Part shown: piece by piece, positions 51,105 through 58,895 of the stretch
Layout of the letters: each line of letters opens with the position of its first letter
How positions within the stretch are numbered: position 1 is the stretch's first letter
Assembly: GCF_014650595.1 (NCBI RefSeq)
Contig: NZ_BMVG01000007.1
Coordinates: forward strand, 248,001-312,000
Direction of reading: 5' to 3'
DNA from: Streptomyces alanosinicus
Lineage (GTDB): Bacteria; Actinomycetota; Actinomycetes; Streptomycetales; Streptomycetaceae
Length of the DNA: 64,000 nt
Translations under genes and position numbers: made by a program
The notes under the pieces: model-generated
Seen by the model: only the letters and a program-made list of their open reading frames with translations
Told to the model about the DNA's origin: nothing
Databases searched by the model: none

Positions 51105-51755
51105 ATGGCGCAGCAGGACACCGATCAGCAGCACGCGGGCGTGCTCCCCGTCGACGACGAGGGCTATGTCGTCGACACGGAGAACTGCGAGGAGCGCGAG
51201 AAGGCCTGGCGGGAGCGCGGGACCTCGCGGCCGATCACGGTCGTCGGCAACCCGGTGCTGCACAAGGAGTGCAAGGACGTCACCGAGTTCGGCGAGGAGC
51301 TGGGGCAGCTGGTCGCCGACATGTTCGCGAGCCAGCGGACCGCCGAGGGCGTGGGCCTGGCCGCCAACCAGATCGGTGTCGACCTGAAGGTCTTCGTCTA
51401 CGACTGCATGGACGACGAGGGCGTCCGGCACGTGGGCGTGGTGTGCAACCCGAAGCTCGTCGACCTGCCGGCCGACAAGCGCCGCCTCGACGACAGCAAC
51501 GAGGGATGTCTGTCGGTGCCGACGGCGTACGCACCGCTCGCGCGCCCCGACTACGCCGAGGTCACCGGCCAGGACGAACAGGGCAACCCGATCAAGGTCC
51601 GCGGCACCGGTTACTTCGCACGGTGTTTGCAGCACGAGACCGACCACCTCTACGGCTACCTGTACATCGACCGGCTGTCCAAGCGGGACCGCAAGGACGC
51701 GCTGCGTCAGATGGCCGAGAACGAGCCACGTTATCCGGTGGTCGCCAACGACTAG
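51105..51755 (+). CDS. def: Peptide deformylase
   Basis: A 216-residue deformylase that removes the formyl group from N-terminal Met on nascent chains. All three motifs are intact: GVGLAANQIGV, EGCLSVP (Cys metal ligand) and QHETDHLYG (HExxH). The N-terminal 40 residues are an acidic extension found in the longer actinobacterial enzymes. ATG 51105 is preceded by AGGAAGG at about 12 bases. It is followed by the stem at 51773. Neighbouring genes are not translation-related, apart from the two initiator tRNAs 15-17 kb away. Confidence 0.94.
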   Translation: MAQQDTDQQHAGVLPVDDEGYVVDTENCEEREKAWRERGTSRPITVVGNPVLHKECKDVTEFGEELGQLVADMFASQRTAEGVGLAANQIGVDLKVFVYDCMDDEGVRHVGVVCNPKLVDLPADKRRLDDSNEGCLSVPTAYAPLARPDYAEVTGQDEQGNPIKVRGTGYFARCLQHETDHLYGYLYIDRLSKRDRKDALRQMAENEPRYPVVAND

Positions 51756-51772
51756 CCGCCGCTGTGCCCGGC

Positions 51773-51808
51773 GGGCGCCCGGCCAGGATCACTCCCGGTC
51801 GGGCGCCC
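51773..51808 (+). terminator. Terminator after peptide deformylase
   Basis: GGGCGCCCGGCC (51773-51784) pairs with GGTCGGGCGCCC (51797-51808) with one G-U pair and a 12-base loop, 18 bp after the def stop codon. Confidence 0.75.
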
Positions 51809-52047
51809 TTCGTATGACCCCGTCTCGCTCGTCCGTGCGTCGTACAACCGGTCCCCTTCTGCGCTCGTTGTGATCCCTAATCGGTCATGTGAGGGGAGAA
51901 TCTCGGCACCTTGGGGTAGTGAGTGAAGCAAATCCGTTCCCATGGCGGTCAGTTGTGGTGCTGAATGGGGAGGGCGGGGATACGCAACGGCGCACGCCCG
52001 GCACACCGGAGGGGTGTGCGCGCCAGGCGGCTGAGAGGGGTTTGTCC
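51809..52047 (+). other. Leader/promoter region of the terpene synthase operon
   Basis: About 240 bp without a gene between the def terminator and the terpene synthase. It is less GC-rich than its surroundings (TTGTGATCCCTAATCGGTCA near 51868-51887). A promoter must lie here, but no hexamer pair stands out. Small hairpins (CGCACGCCCGG, GGGTGTGCGCGCC) occur near 51990-52025. Confidence 0.4.
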
Positions 52048-53133
52048 GTGCAAGCTTTCCCACACAGCACCACCGCAACGCCGACGGCGGTCGTCGTACC
52101 GCCCTCACTGGCACTCCCGGTGATCGAGTCCGCCTTTCCTCGGCAACTGCATCCGTATTGGCCGCGGCTCCAGGACAAGACGCGCCGCTGGCTGCTCGAA
52201 AAACGGTTCATGCCGGCGGACAAGGTGCATGAATATGCCGATGGACTTTGCTACACGGACCTGATGGCCGGCTACTACCTCGGTGCCTCCGAGGAGGTCC
52301 TGCAGGCCATCGCCGACTACAGCGCATGGTTCTTCGTCTGGGACGACCGCCATGACCGCGATGTCGTCCACGGCCGGGCGGGCGACTGGCGGCGGCTGCG
52401 GCACCGCCTGCACGCGGCCCTCGACGCACCCCGGCACCATCTGCACCATCCCGACACGCTGGTCGCCGGGTTCGCGGACAGCGTGCTGCGGCTGTACGGC
52501 TTCCTGCCGCGCACCTGGAACCAGCGGTTCTCCCGGCACTTCCACACCGTGATCGAGGCCTACGACCGAGAGTTCCGCAACCGCACCCAGGGCTACATAC
52601 CCGGCGTCGAGGAATATCTCGCCCTGCGCCGGCACACCTTCGCCCACTGGATTTGGACCGATCTGCTCGAACCGGGCGCCGGCTGTGAACTCCCGGATGC
52701 CGTACGGAAAAACCCCGCCTATCGCCGGCCGGCGCTGCTCAGTCAGGAATTCGCCGCCTGGTACAACGATCTGTGCTCGCTGCCGAAGGAAATAGCGGGC
52801 GATGAGGTCCACAATCTCGGAATAAGTCTCATCACCCATGAGGGGCTGAGTCTTGAGGAGGCGGTGGACGAAGTCAGGCGGCGCGTCGAGAAATGCATCA
52901 GTGAATTCCTGGAAGCCGAGCGGGACGCCCTGCTGTTCGCCGACCGGCTCGACGACGGATCGGTCCGCGGAAAGGAACTGAGCGCCGCCGTGCGGTCCTG
53001 TGTCGGGAATATGCGCAACTGGTTCAGCTCCGTCTACTGGTTCCACCACGAGTCCGGCCGGTACATGGTCGACACCTGGGACGACCGGTCCACGCCCCCG
53101 TACGTGACCAACGAAACGGCAGGTGAGAAATGA
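52048..53133 (+). CDS. eizA: Epi-isozizaene synthase (sesquiterpene cyclase)
   Basis: A 361-residue class I terpene synthase that cyclises farnesyl diphosphate to epi-isozizaene. The Mg-binding motif DDRHD lies at 99-103 and the second motif NDLCSLPKE begins at Asn240; both positions and the overall length equal those I recall for the S. coelicolor enzyme. Much of the sequence is near-identical to it (YTDLMAGYYLGA, WFSSVYWFHHESGRYMV). GTG 52048 has GAGGGG nine bases upstream. The stop overlaps the P450 start (ATGA). Codons are a little less GC-biased than in neighbours (several ATA, AAA, GAA codons), as often seen in secondary-metabolism genes. Confidence 0.96.
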   Translation: MQAFPHSTTATPTAVVVPPSLALPVIESAFPRQLHPYWPRLQDKTRRWLLEKRFMPADKVHEYADGLCYTDLMAGYYLGASEEVLQAIADYSAWFFVWDDRHDRDVVHGRAGDWRRLRHRLHAALDAPRHHLHHPDTLVAGFADSVLRLYGFLPRTWNQRFSRHFHTVIEAYDREFRNRTQGYIPGVEEYLALRRHTFAHWIWTDLLEPGAGCELPDAVRKNPAYRRPALLSQEFAAWYNDLCSLPKEIAGDEVHNLGISLITHEGLSLEEAVDEVRRRVEKCISEFLEAERDALLFADRLDDGSVRGKELSAAVRSCVGNMRNWFSSVYWFHHESGRYMVDTWDDRSTPPYVTNETAGEK

Positions 53134-54500
53134 CCGTCGAGTCTGCGCGGCCCCTGATCCCCGAGACGGCCGAACTCCGCGAGCCGCCCCTGGCCGGCGG
53201 CGGTGTACCGGGCCTCGGGCACGGCCTGAAACTGGCCCGTGACCCGCTCGCCTTCATGTCCCGGCTCCGCGAGCACGGCGACGTCGTACGCCTCAAGCTG
53301 GGCCCCAAGACGGTCTACGCCGTCACCACGCCGGAGCTCACCGGCGCGCTCGCGCTCAGCCCCGACTTCAAGATCGACGGCCCGCTGTGGGAGTCCCTGG
53401 AAGGGCTGCTCGGCAAGGAGGGCGTGGCCACCGCCAACGGACCCCGGCACCGACGTCAGCGGCGCACCATCCAGCCCGCGTTCCGGCTGGACGCCATCGC
53501 GCACTACGGGCCGGTCATGGAGGAGGAGGCGCATGCGCTGACCGGGCGCTGGCGGCCCGGCGAGACCATCGAGTGCACCTCCGAGTCCTTCCGCGTCGCC
53601 GTCCGTATCGCCGCCCGCTGCCTGCTGCGCGGCGACTTCATGGACGAGCGCGCCGAGCGGCTCAGCATCGATCTCGCCGCCGTCTTCCGCGGCATGTACC
53701 GGCGCATGGTCATCCCGCTCGGGCCGCTGTACCGGCTGCCGTTCCCGGCCAACCGCGAATTCAACCGGGCGCTGGCCGATTTGCATCTGCTGGTCGACGA
53801 GATCGTCGCCGAGCGGAGGGCATCTGGTCAAAAGCCGGACGATTTGCTGACGGCATTGCTGGAGGCGAAGGACGACAATGGCGACCCCATCGGGGAACAG
53901 GAGATCCACGACCAGGTCGTCGCGATACTCACCCCTGGCAGCGAAACAGTCGCCTCGACGATCATGTGGCTGCTCCAGGTCCTCGCGGAACACCCGGAAC
54001 ACGCCGAGAAGGTACGGACCGAGGTCGAATCCGTGACCGGTGGCCGACCCGTCGGATTCGAGCACGTCCGCTCGCTCACACACACCAACAATGTCGTCGT
54101 CGAGGCCATGCGGCTCCGGCCCGCCGTATGGATATTGACGCGGCGCGCGCTGACCGACACCGCACTCGGCGGCTATCGCATTCCGGCCGGGGCGGACATC
54201 GTCTACAGCCCGTACGCGATCCAGCGCGACGCCCGCTCCTACGACCGGAACCTCGACTTCGACCCCGACCGGTGGCTGCCCGAGCGGGCCAAGGACGTAC
54301 CGAAGTACGCCATGAGCCCGTTCAGCGTCGGCAACCGCAAGTGCCCCAGTGACCACTTCTCCATGACCCAGCTGAGCCTGATCACCGCGGCGATCTCGGC
54401 GAAGTACCGCTTCGAGCAGGCCAGCGGGTCGAACGACACGACCCGGGTGGGCATCACGCTCCGCCCGCACGACCTGCGGCTGCGGGCGATGCCTTGGTAG
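53130..54500 (+). CDS. cyp170A1: CYP170A-family cytochrome P450 (epi-isozizaene to albaflavenone)
   Basis: A 456-residue P450. The I-helix oxygen motif reads GSETVAS, the K-helix ExxR motif lies in VVEAMRLRP, and the haem loop FSVGNRKCPSDHF has its Cys at about 405; Ser replaces the usual Gly two residues after the Cys, as I recall for CYP170A1. The enzyme makes two allylic oxidations giving the antibiotic albaflavenone. It also carries DDNGD at 248-252, a DDxxD motif reported in S. coelicolor CYP170A1 as part of a second, terpene synthase site. It overlaps eizA by four bases and ends in a strong terminator. Confidence 0.95.
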   Translation: MTVESARPLIPETAELREPPLAGGGVPGLGHGLKLARDPLAFMSRLREHGDVVRLKLGPKTVYAVTTPELTGALALSPDFKIDGPLWESLEGLLGKEGVATANGPRHRRQRRTIQPAFRLDAIAHYGPVMEEEAHALTGRWRPGETIECTSESFRVAVRIAARCLLRGDFMDERAERLSIDLAAVFRGMYRRMVIPLGPLYRLPFPANREFNRALADLHLLVDEIVAERRASGQKPDDLLTALLEAKDDNGDPIGEQEIHDQVVAILTPGSETVASTIMWLLQVLAEHPEHAEKVRTEVESVTGGRPVGFEHVRSLTHTNNVVVEAMRLRPAVWILTRRALTDTALGGYRIPAGADIVYSPYAIQRDARSYDRNLDFDPDRWLPERAKDVPKYAMSPFSVGNRKCPSDHFSMTQLSLITAAISAKYRFEQASGSNDTTRVGITLRPHDLRLRAMPW

Positions 54501-54509
54501 GTCACCTGT

Positions 54510-54557
54510 TACCGGCGCGCGCTCAGGAGGCCTGCGGGCCCGCGGCGCGCGCCGGTA
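54510..54557. terminator. Terminator between CYP170A and nrdB
   Basis: TACCGGCGCGCGC (54510-54522) pairs perfectly with GCGCGCGCCGGTA (54545-54557). It lies nine bases after the P450 stop, between convergent genes. Confidence 0.85.
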
Positions 54558-54626
54558 GGTGTTTCGCCTGCCGGTGAGTTCCTGCCGGTGAGGGCGAGGA
54601 GCCCCTGCCGGTGAAGGCGAGGAGGG

Positions 54627-55640
54627 TCAGAAGTCCTCGTCCAGGTCGACCGTGCCCTCGACCGCGACCTGGTACGCCGACGGACGCCGCTCGAAGAAGT
54701 TCGTCAGCTCCTGGACGCCCTGCAGTTCCATGAAGGAGAACGGGTTCTCGGAGCCGTACACCGGGGCGAAGCCGAGGCGCACGAGCCGCTGGTCGGCGAC
54801 GCACTCCAGGTACTGCCGCATCGACTCGGTGTTCATGCCCGGCAGACCGTCCCCGCACAGATCGCGGGCGAACTGCAGCTCGGCCTCGACGGCCTCCGCG
54901 AGCATGTCGGTGACCTCCTGCTGAAGCGCGTCGTCGAAGAGGTCCGGCTCCTCCTTGCGGACGGTGTCGACCACGTCGAAGGCGAAGGACATGTGCATCG
55001 TCTCGTCACGGAACACCCAGTTGGTGCCGGTGGCCAGGCCGTGCAGCAGACCCCGGCTGCGGAACCAGTAGACGTAGGCGAACGCGCCGTAGAAGAACAG
55101 GCCCTCGATGCACGCGGCGAAGCAGATCAGGTTGAGCAGGAAGCGACGCCGGTCGGCCTTCGTCTCCAGCCGGTCGAGCTGCTCCACCGAGTCGATCCAC
55201 TTGAAGCAGAACTCGGCCTTCTCCCGGATGGAGGGGATGCTCTCGACGGCCGCGAAGGCCGCCGCCCGGTCCTCCGGGTCGGGGAGGTAGGTGTCCAGCA
55301 GCGTCAGATAGAACTGGACGTGCACGGCCTCCTCGAAGAGCTGGCGGCTCAGATACAGCCGCGCCTCGGGGGAGTTGATGTGCTTGTACAGCGTCAGGAC
55401 CAGGTTGTTCGCGACGATCGAGTCACCCGTCGCGAAGAAGGCCACCAGCCGGCCGATGAGGTGGTGCTCCTCCGGCGTCAGCTTGGCGAGGTCGGCGACG
55501 TCCGAGTGGAGGTCGACCTCCTCCACGGTCCAGGTGTTCTTGATCGCGTCCCGGTAGCGCTCGTAGAAGTCCGGGTAGCGCATGGGGCGCAGGGTCAGCT
55601 CGAAGCCCGGGTCGAGGAGGTTGGTGTTCCGGGTGGTCAT
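54627..55640 (-). CDS. nrdB: Ribonucleotide reductase class Ia, small subunit NrdB
   Basis: A 337-residue radical-bearing subunit. Iron ligand motifs are visible: FEEAVHVQFY (ExxH) and DETMHMSFAF (ExxxH-type), with the earlier HHLIGRLVAFFATGD region. NrdB pairs with NrdA to make deoxynucleotides aerobically. Its ATG shares a base with the nrdA stop (TAATG), so translation is coupled. Streptomycetes also carry a B12-dependent class II enzyme, which explains why this operon is controlled by a cobalamin riboswitch. The subclass of the metal centre cannot be fixed from sequence by eye. Confidence 0.95.
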   Translation of the reverse strand: MTTRNTNLLDPGFELTLRPMRYPDFYERYRDAIKNTWTVEEVDLHSDVADLAKLTPEEHHLIGRLVAFFATGDSIVANNLVLTLYKHINSPEARLYLSRQLFEEAVHVQFYLTLLDTYLPDPEDRAAAFAAVESIPSIREKAEFCFKWIDSVEQLDRLETKADRRRFLLNLICFAACIEGLFFYGAFAYVYWFRSRGLLHGLATGTNWVFRDETMHMSFAFDVVDTVRKEEPDLFDDALQQEVTDMLAEAVEAELQFARDLCGDGLPGMNTESMRQYLECVADQRLVRLGFAPVYGSENPFSFMELQGVQELTNFFERRPSAYQVAVEGTVDLDEDF

Positions 55641-58015
55641 TACTGGCAGGCCTCGCAGGACTCGGGGTTCTCAAGGGAGCAGGCGACGGCGTCGGGGTCG
55701 GCGACCGCCTGCGCGGGGATGGGGGTCTGGGTCTGCGCCTGGCCCTGGGCGGCACGGGCGATCCGGGTCGCCGGGCGGGAGCGCAGGTAGTACGTCGTCT
55801 TCAGGCCCGACTTCCAGGCGTACGCGTACATCGAGGAGAGCTTGCCGATGGTCGGCGTCTCCATGAACAGGTTCAGGGACTGCGCCTGGTCCAGGAACGG
55901 GGTGCGGGCCGCCGCCATGTCGATCAGGCCGCGCTGCGGGATCTCCCACGCCGTGCGGTAGAGCGCCCGCACGTCGGCCGGGATCCACGCGAAGTCCTGC
56001 ACCGAGCCGCTGGAGTCGCGCAGCGCGTCACGGGTGCGCGCGTCCCACACGCCGAGGTTCTTCAGGTCCTGCACCAGGTAGGAGTTGACCTGGAGGAACT
56101 CACCGGACAGCGTCTCGCGCTTGAACAGGTTCGACACCTGCGGCTCGATGCACTCGTACACGCCCGCGATGGAGGCGATGGTGGCCGTCGGGGCGATGGC
56201 GAGCAGCAGCGAGTTGCGCAGACCCGTCCCGGCGATACGACGGCGCAACGCGTCCCACCGCTTCGGCCAGGTCAGCTCGACGTCGAAGTGGTCCGGGTGC
56301 AGCACGCCCCGGGCGGTACGGGTCTTCTCCCAGGCCGGCAGCGGGCCGCCGCGCTCGGCGAGGTCGGCGGAGGCCTCGTACGCGGCGAGCATGATCCGCT
56401 CGGCGATCCGCGTGGACAGGGCCTTCGCCTCCGGCGAGTCGAAGGGCAGCCGCAGCTTGAAGAAGACGTCCTGCAGCCCCATCGCGCCGAGGCCCACCGG
56501 GCGCCACCTGGCGTTCGACCGGCCCGCCTGCTCGGTCGGATAGAAGTTGATGTCGACCACGCGGTCGAGGAAGGTGACGGCGGTGCGGACGGTCTCGTCC
56601 AGCCGCTCCCAGTCGATGTCGCCGGCCGCGATGTCGACAAAGGCGCCCAGGTTCACCGAACCCAGGTTGCAGACCGCCGTCTCGCCGTCGTCCGTGACCT
56701 CCAGGATCTCCGTGCAGAGGTTGGAGGAGTGGACGACGTGCCCCGGCAGGGCCGTCTGGTTGGCGGTGCGGTTGGCGGCGTCCTTGAAGGTCATCCAGCC
56801 GTTGCCGGTCTGCGCGAGGGTGCGCATCATCCGGCCGTACAGCTCACGGGCCGGCATGGTCTTCTTCGCCAGGCCCGCCGCCTCGGCCTTGCGGTAGGCC
56901 GCGTCGAACTCCTCGCCCCACAGGTCCACCAGCTCCGGCACGTCGGCGGGGGAGAAGAGGGACCACTGCGCGTCGGCGTTCACCCGGCGCATGAACTCGT
57001 CCGGGATCCAGTGCGCGAGGTTCAGGTTGTGGGTACGGCGGGCGTCCTCACCGGTGTTGTCCCGCAGCTCCAGGAACTCCTCGATGTCGGAGTGCCAGGT
57101 CTCCAGGTACACGGCCGCCGCGCCCTTGCGCCGGCCGCCCTGGTTCACCGCGGCCACCGAGGCGTCCAGGGTCTTCAGGAACGGCACGATGCCGTTGGAG
57201 TGTCCGTTGGTGCCGCGGATCAGCGAACCGCGGCTGCGGATCCGGGAGTACGACAGCCCGATGCCGCCGGCGTGCTTCGAGAGCCGGGCCACCTGGTGGT
57301 AGCGGTCGTAGATGGAGTCCAGCTCGTCCAGCGGGGAGTCGAGGAGGTAGCAGGACGACATCTGGGGGTGCCGCGTGCCGGAGTTGAAGAGCGTGGGAGA
57401 GGAGGGGAGGTAGTCGAGGCGGCTCATGAGCCCGTAGAGCGCGGCGACTTCGTCGACGGAGCGAGCGGTGTCGTCTTCCGCCAGGCCGCCGGCCACCCGC
57501 AGCATGAAGTGCTGGGGCGTCTCGATGACCTTGCGGGTGATCGGGTGCCGCAGGAGATAGCGGCTGTACAGCGTGCGCAGGCCGAAGTAGCCGAAGCGGT
57601 CGTCGGCCGACCGGTCGACCAGGGCGTCCAGGCGGGCCGCGTGCAGCCGCGCGAACTCCGCGGTGCGGTCGGCGATCAGGCCCTCGCGGTGGCCGACGGC
57701 GACCGACTCGGTGAAGGACGTCACGCCCTGCGAGGCGGCCTCGGCGCGGATGGAGAGCGTCAGCAGCCGGGCGGCCAGCCTCGAATAGGCGGGGTCCTCG
57801 GAGATGAGCCCGGCGGCGGCCTCCGTGGCCAGTTCGCGCAACTCCGCCTCGTCGGCCCGGGCGGACCGGCCGCGCAACGCGGCGGCGGCGACCCGGCCGG
57901 GGTCGGCGTCGGGGAGGTCGGCGGTCAGCTCGGTCAGGGTCCGCAACAGCGCGGTACCGGGACCGTCGGTCTCCAGGCCGCTGGCTGAAGCCGGGTCTGC
58001 TGGCGCGATGGTCAC
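55640..58015 (-). CDS. nrdA: Ribonucleotide reductase class Ia, large subunit NrdA
   Basis: A 791-residue catalytic subunit. Active-site cysteines occur in MSSCYLLDS, SSNLCTEILE and ETAVCNLGSVNLG; KRETLSGEFLQVN, AIAPTATIASIAG and the radical-path Tyr region near the C-terminus follow. The tail CSLENPESCEACQ carries the thioredoxin-reducible cysteines. The first 100 residues are a short, non-ATP-cone extension. GTG 58015 with AGGGAG upstream was chosen, because the longer open frame (to 58267) runs through the B12 riboswitch and cannot be coding. It is followed immediately by nrdB. Confidence 0.96.
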   Translation of the reverse strand: MTIAPADPASASGLETDGPGTALLRTLTELTADLPDADPGRVAAAALRGRSARADEAELRELATEAAAGLISEDPAYSRLAARLLTLSIRAEAASQGVTSFTESVAVGHREGLIADRTAEFARLHAARLDALVDRSADDRFGYFGLRTLYSRYLLRHPITRKVIETPQHFMLRVAGGLAEDDTARSVDEVAALYGLMSRLDYLPSSPTLFNSGTRHPQMSSCYLLDSPLDELDSIYDRYHQVARLSKHAGGIGLSYSRIRSRGSLIRGTNGHSNGIVPFLKTLDASVAAVNQGGRRKGAAAVYLETWHSDIEEFLELRDNTGEDARRTHNLNLAHWIPDEFMRRVNADAQWSLFSPADVPELVDLWGEEFDAAYRKAEAAGLAKKTMPARELYGRMMRTLAQTGNGWMTFKDAANRTANQTALPGHVVHSSNLCTEILEVTDDGETAVCNLGSVNLGAFVDIAAGDIDWERLDETVRTAVTFLDRVVDINFYPTEQAGRSNARWRPVGLGAMGLQDVFFKLRLPFDSPEAKALSTRIAERIMLAAYEASADLAERGGPLPAWEKTRTARGVLHPDHFDVELTWPKRWDALRRRIAGTGLRNSLLLAIAPTATIASIAGVYECIEPQVSNLFKRETLSGEFLQVNSYLVQDLKNLGVWDARTRDALRDSSGSVQDFAWIPADVRALYRTAWEIPQRGLIDMAAARTPFLDQAQSLNLFMETPTIGKLSSMYAYAWKSGLKTTYYLRSRPATRIARAAQGQAQTQTPIPAQAVADPDAVACSLENPESCEACQ

Positions 58016-58124
58016 GTGGGGCTCTCCCTCGCTCGGCACGGGGCCTGGGCAGGGCGGGGGGCAGCCACGAGCGCACACGGCGTCGCGTCCACCGGCCCAC
58101 TCCGCGAGGCCCGGACGTCTTGGA

Positions 58125-58149
58125 GCACCCGGACCGGACGGCCGGGTGC
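58125..58149 (-). other. Expression-platform hairpin of the nrdAB riboswitch
   Basis: GCACCCGG (58125-58132) pairs with CCGGGTGC (58142-58149), directly after the riboswitch aptamer in the direction of transcription and about 110 bp before nrdA. It could be the B12-responsive terminator or part of an anti-terminator switch. Confidence 0.5.
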
Positions 58150-58262
58150 GCTGCAGGCAGGTCCTCGGACTGACTCCCGTGCGCAGATACGCACAAGTAC
58201 ACCGTTGCGGGACAGTTCCGGATTCGCACCGGATTCCCCTGCGACGACAGCGAGGACGAGCA
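58150..58262 (-). promoter_or_regulatory. Cobalamin (B12) riboswitch of the nrdAB operon
   Basis: The minus strand carries the conserved B12 aptamer core: CCGGTGCGAATCCGG, ACTGTCCCGCAACGGT, then the B12 box AGTCAGTCCGAGGACCTGCC at about 58158-58177. These are diagnostic elements. Binding of adenosylcobalamin is expected to switch nrdAB off when the B12-dependent reductase can work. The aptamer begins just downstream of the promoter region with the candidate NrdR boxes. Confidence 0.95.
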
Positions 58263-58305
58263 TACATCTAGTGCCGGGCTGTGGTGGCACCCCCAGATGT
58301 TGTGT
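58260..58305 (-). promoter_or_regulatory. Candidate tandem NrdR boxes of the nrdAB promoter
   Basis: On the minus strand ACACAACATCTGGGG (58291-58305) and GCACTAGATGTATGC (58260-58274) both resemble the palindromic NrdR box (core CwAnATnTw), the first more closely. Their starts are 31 bp apart, within the 31-32 bp spacing known for functional NrdR box pairs. The promoter lies here, and box 2 overlaps the GNAT stop codon. Confidence 0.65.
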
Positions 58306-58822
58306 CGCGACGGTCTCGGAGCGTCAACTCATAGGTGAGCAGAGTGATGTCGAGCCGCTCGGGCAGCGGATTCCAGTCCCGCTCGGGAGTACGAACAAAA
58401 CCGAGGCGTTCGTAGAGGCGGTGGGCGGCGTGCATGGTGCGCTGCGTCGACAGGACGATCCGTACGCAGCCGTCCACGGCCCGCGCCCGCTCGACACAGG
58501 CCCGCACCAGCGCCTCGCCGACGCCTCGTCCGCGCGCTGTCCGGGCGACGGCCAGCATCCGTATCTCCGCCTCGCGGGGGCGGGCGATGTCGGTCATGGG
58601 GCCGGGGGAGGGCACGAAGGTCACTCCGCCGAGCGGTCTTCCCTCCGCCACGGCGACCAGCACCTCCGCCTCGGCCGCGCGCTTCGCGACGTCCCTCAGC
58701 TCGCCGAGGTACGCATCGCTCTCCCCGAAGTCGAGGTGGCCGCCCTGGAGATAGGCCTGGGCGGTGATCTCGCCCAGGGTTTCATGGTCGCCGGGGCCCA
58801 CCCGCCTGATGACGATGTCCAT
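58268..58822 (-). CDS. GNAT-family N-acetyltransferase
   Basis: A 184-residue GNAT protein. Motif A (MLAVARTARGRGVGEALVRACVERA, about 92-116) with the acetyl-CoA loop RGRGVG is intact, followed by motif B in AAHRLYERLGFVR. DIVIRRVGPGDHETLGEI is the usual first strand. The acceptor substrate is not predictable. ATG 58822 begins the conserved strand. Its 3' end is overlapped by the candidate NrdR boxes of nrdAB, so the promoter of nrdAB lies within the coding end of this gene. Confidence 0.9.
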   Translation of the reverse strand: MDIVIRRVGPGDHETLGEITAQAYLQGGHLDFGESDAYLGELRDVAKRAAEAEVLVAVAEGRPLGGVTFVPSPGPMTDIARPREAEIRMLAVARTARGRGVGEALVRACVERARAVDGCVRIVLSTQRTMHAAHRLYERLGFVRTPERDWNPLPERLDITLLTYELTLRDRRDTTSGGATTARH

Positions 58823-58851
58823 GGCACCGAGTGTGCCGGACGGGTACGACA

Positions 58852-58883
58852 ACGGGCCGCCGGAGGCGCCTCCGGCGGCCCGT
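58852..58883 (-). terminator. Terminator after the symporter gene
   Basis: ACGGGCCGCCGGAGG (58852-58866, counting from a 5-base approach) pairs with CCTCCGGCGGCCCGT (58869-58883) around a two-base centre. It lies 13 bp past the symporter stop codon in the direction of transcription. Confidence 0.8.
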
Positions 58884-58895
58884 GACCGGGAGGGG

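Noticed and set aside
58016..58267. Upstream extension of nrdA by 84 codons
   Set aside because: The extension would be translated from the B12 riboswitch itself. The aptamer consensus explains this sequence, and GTG 58015 has a good ribosome site.
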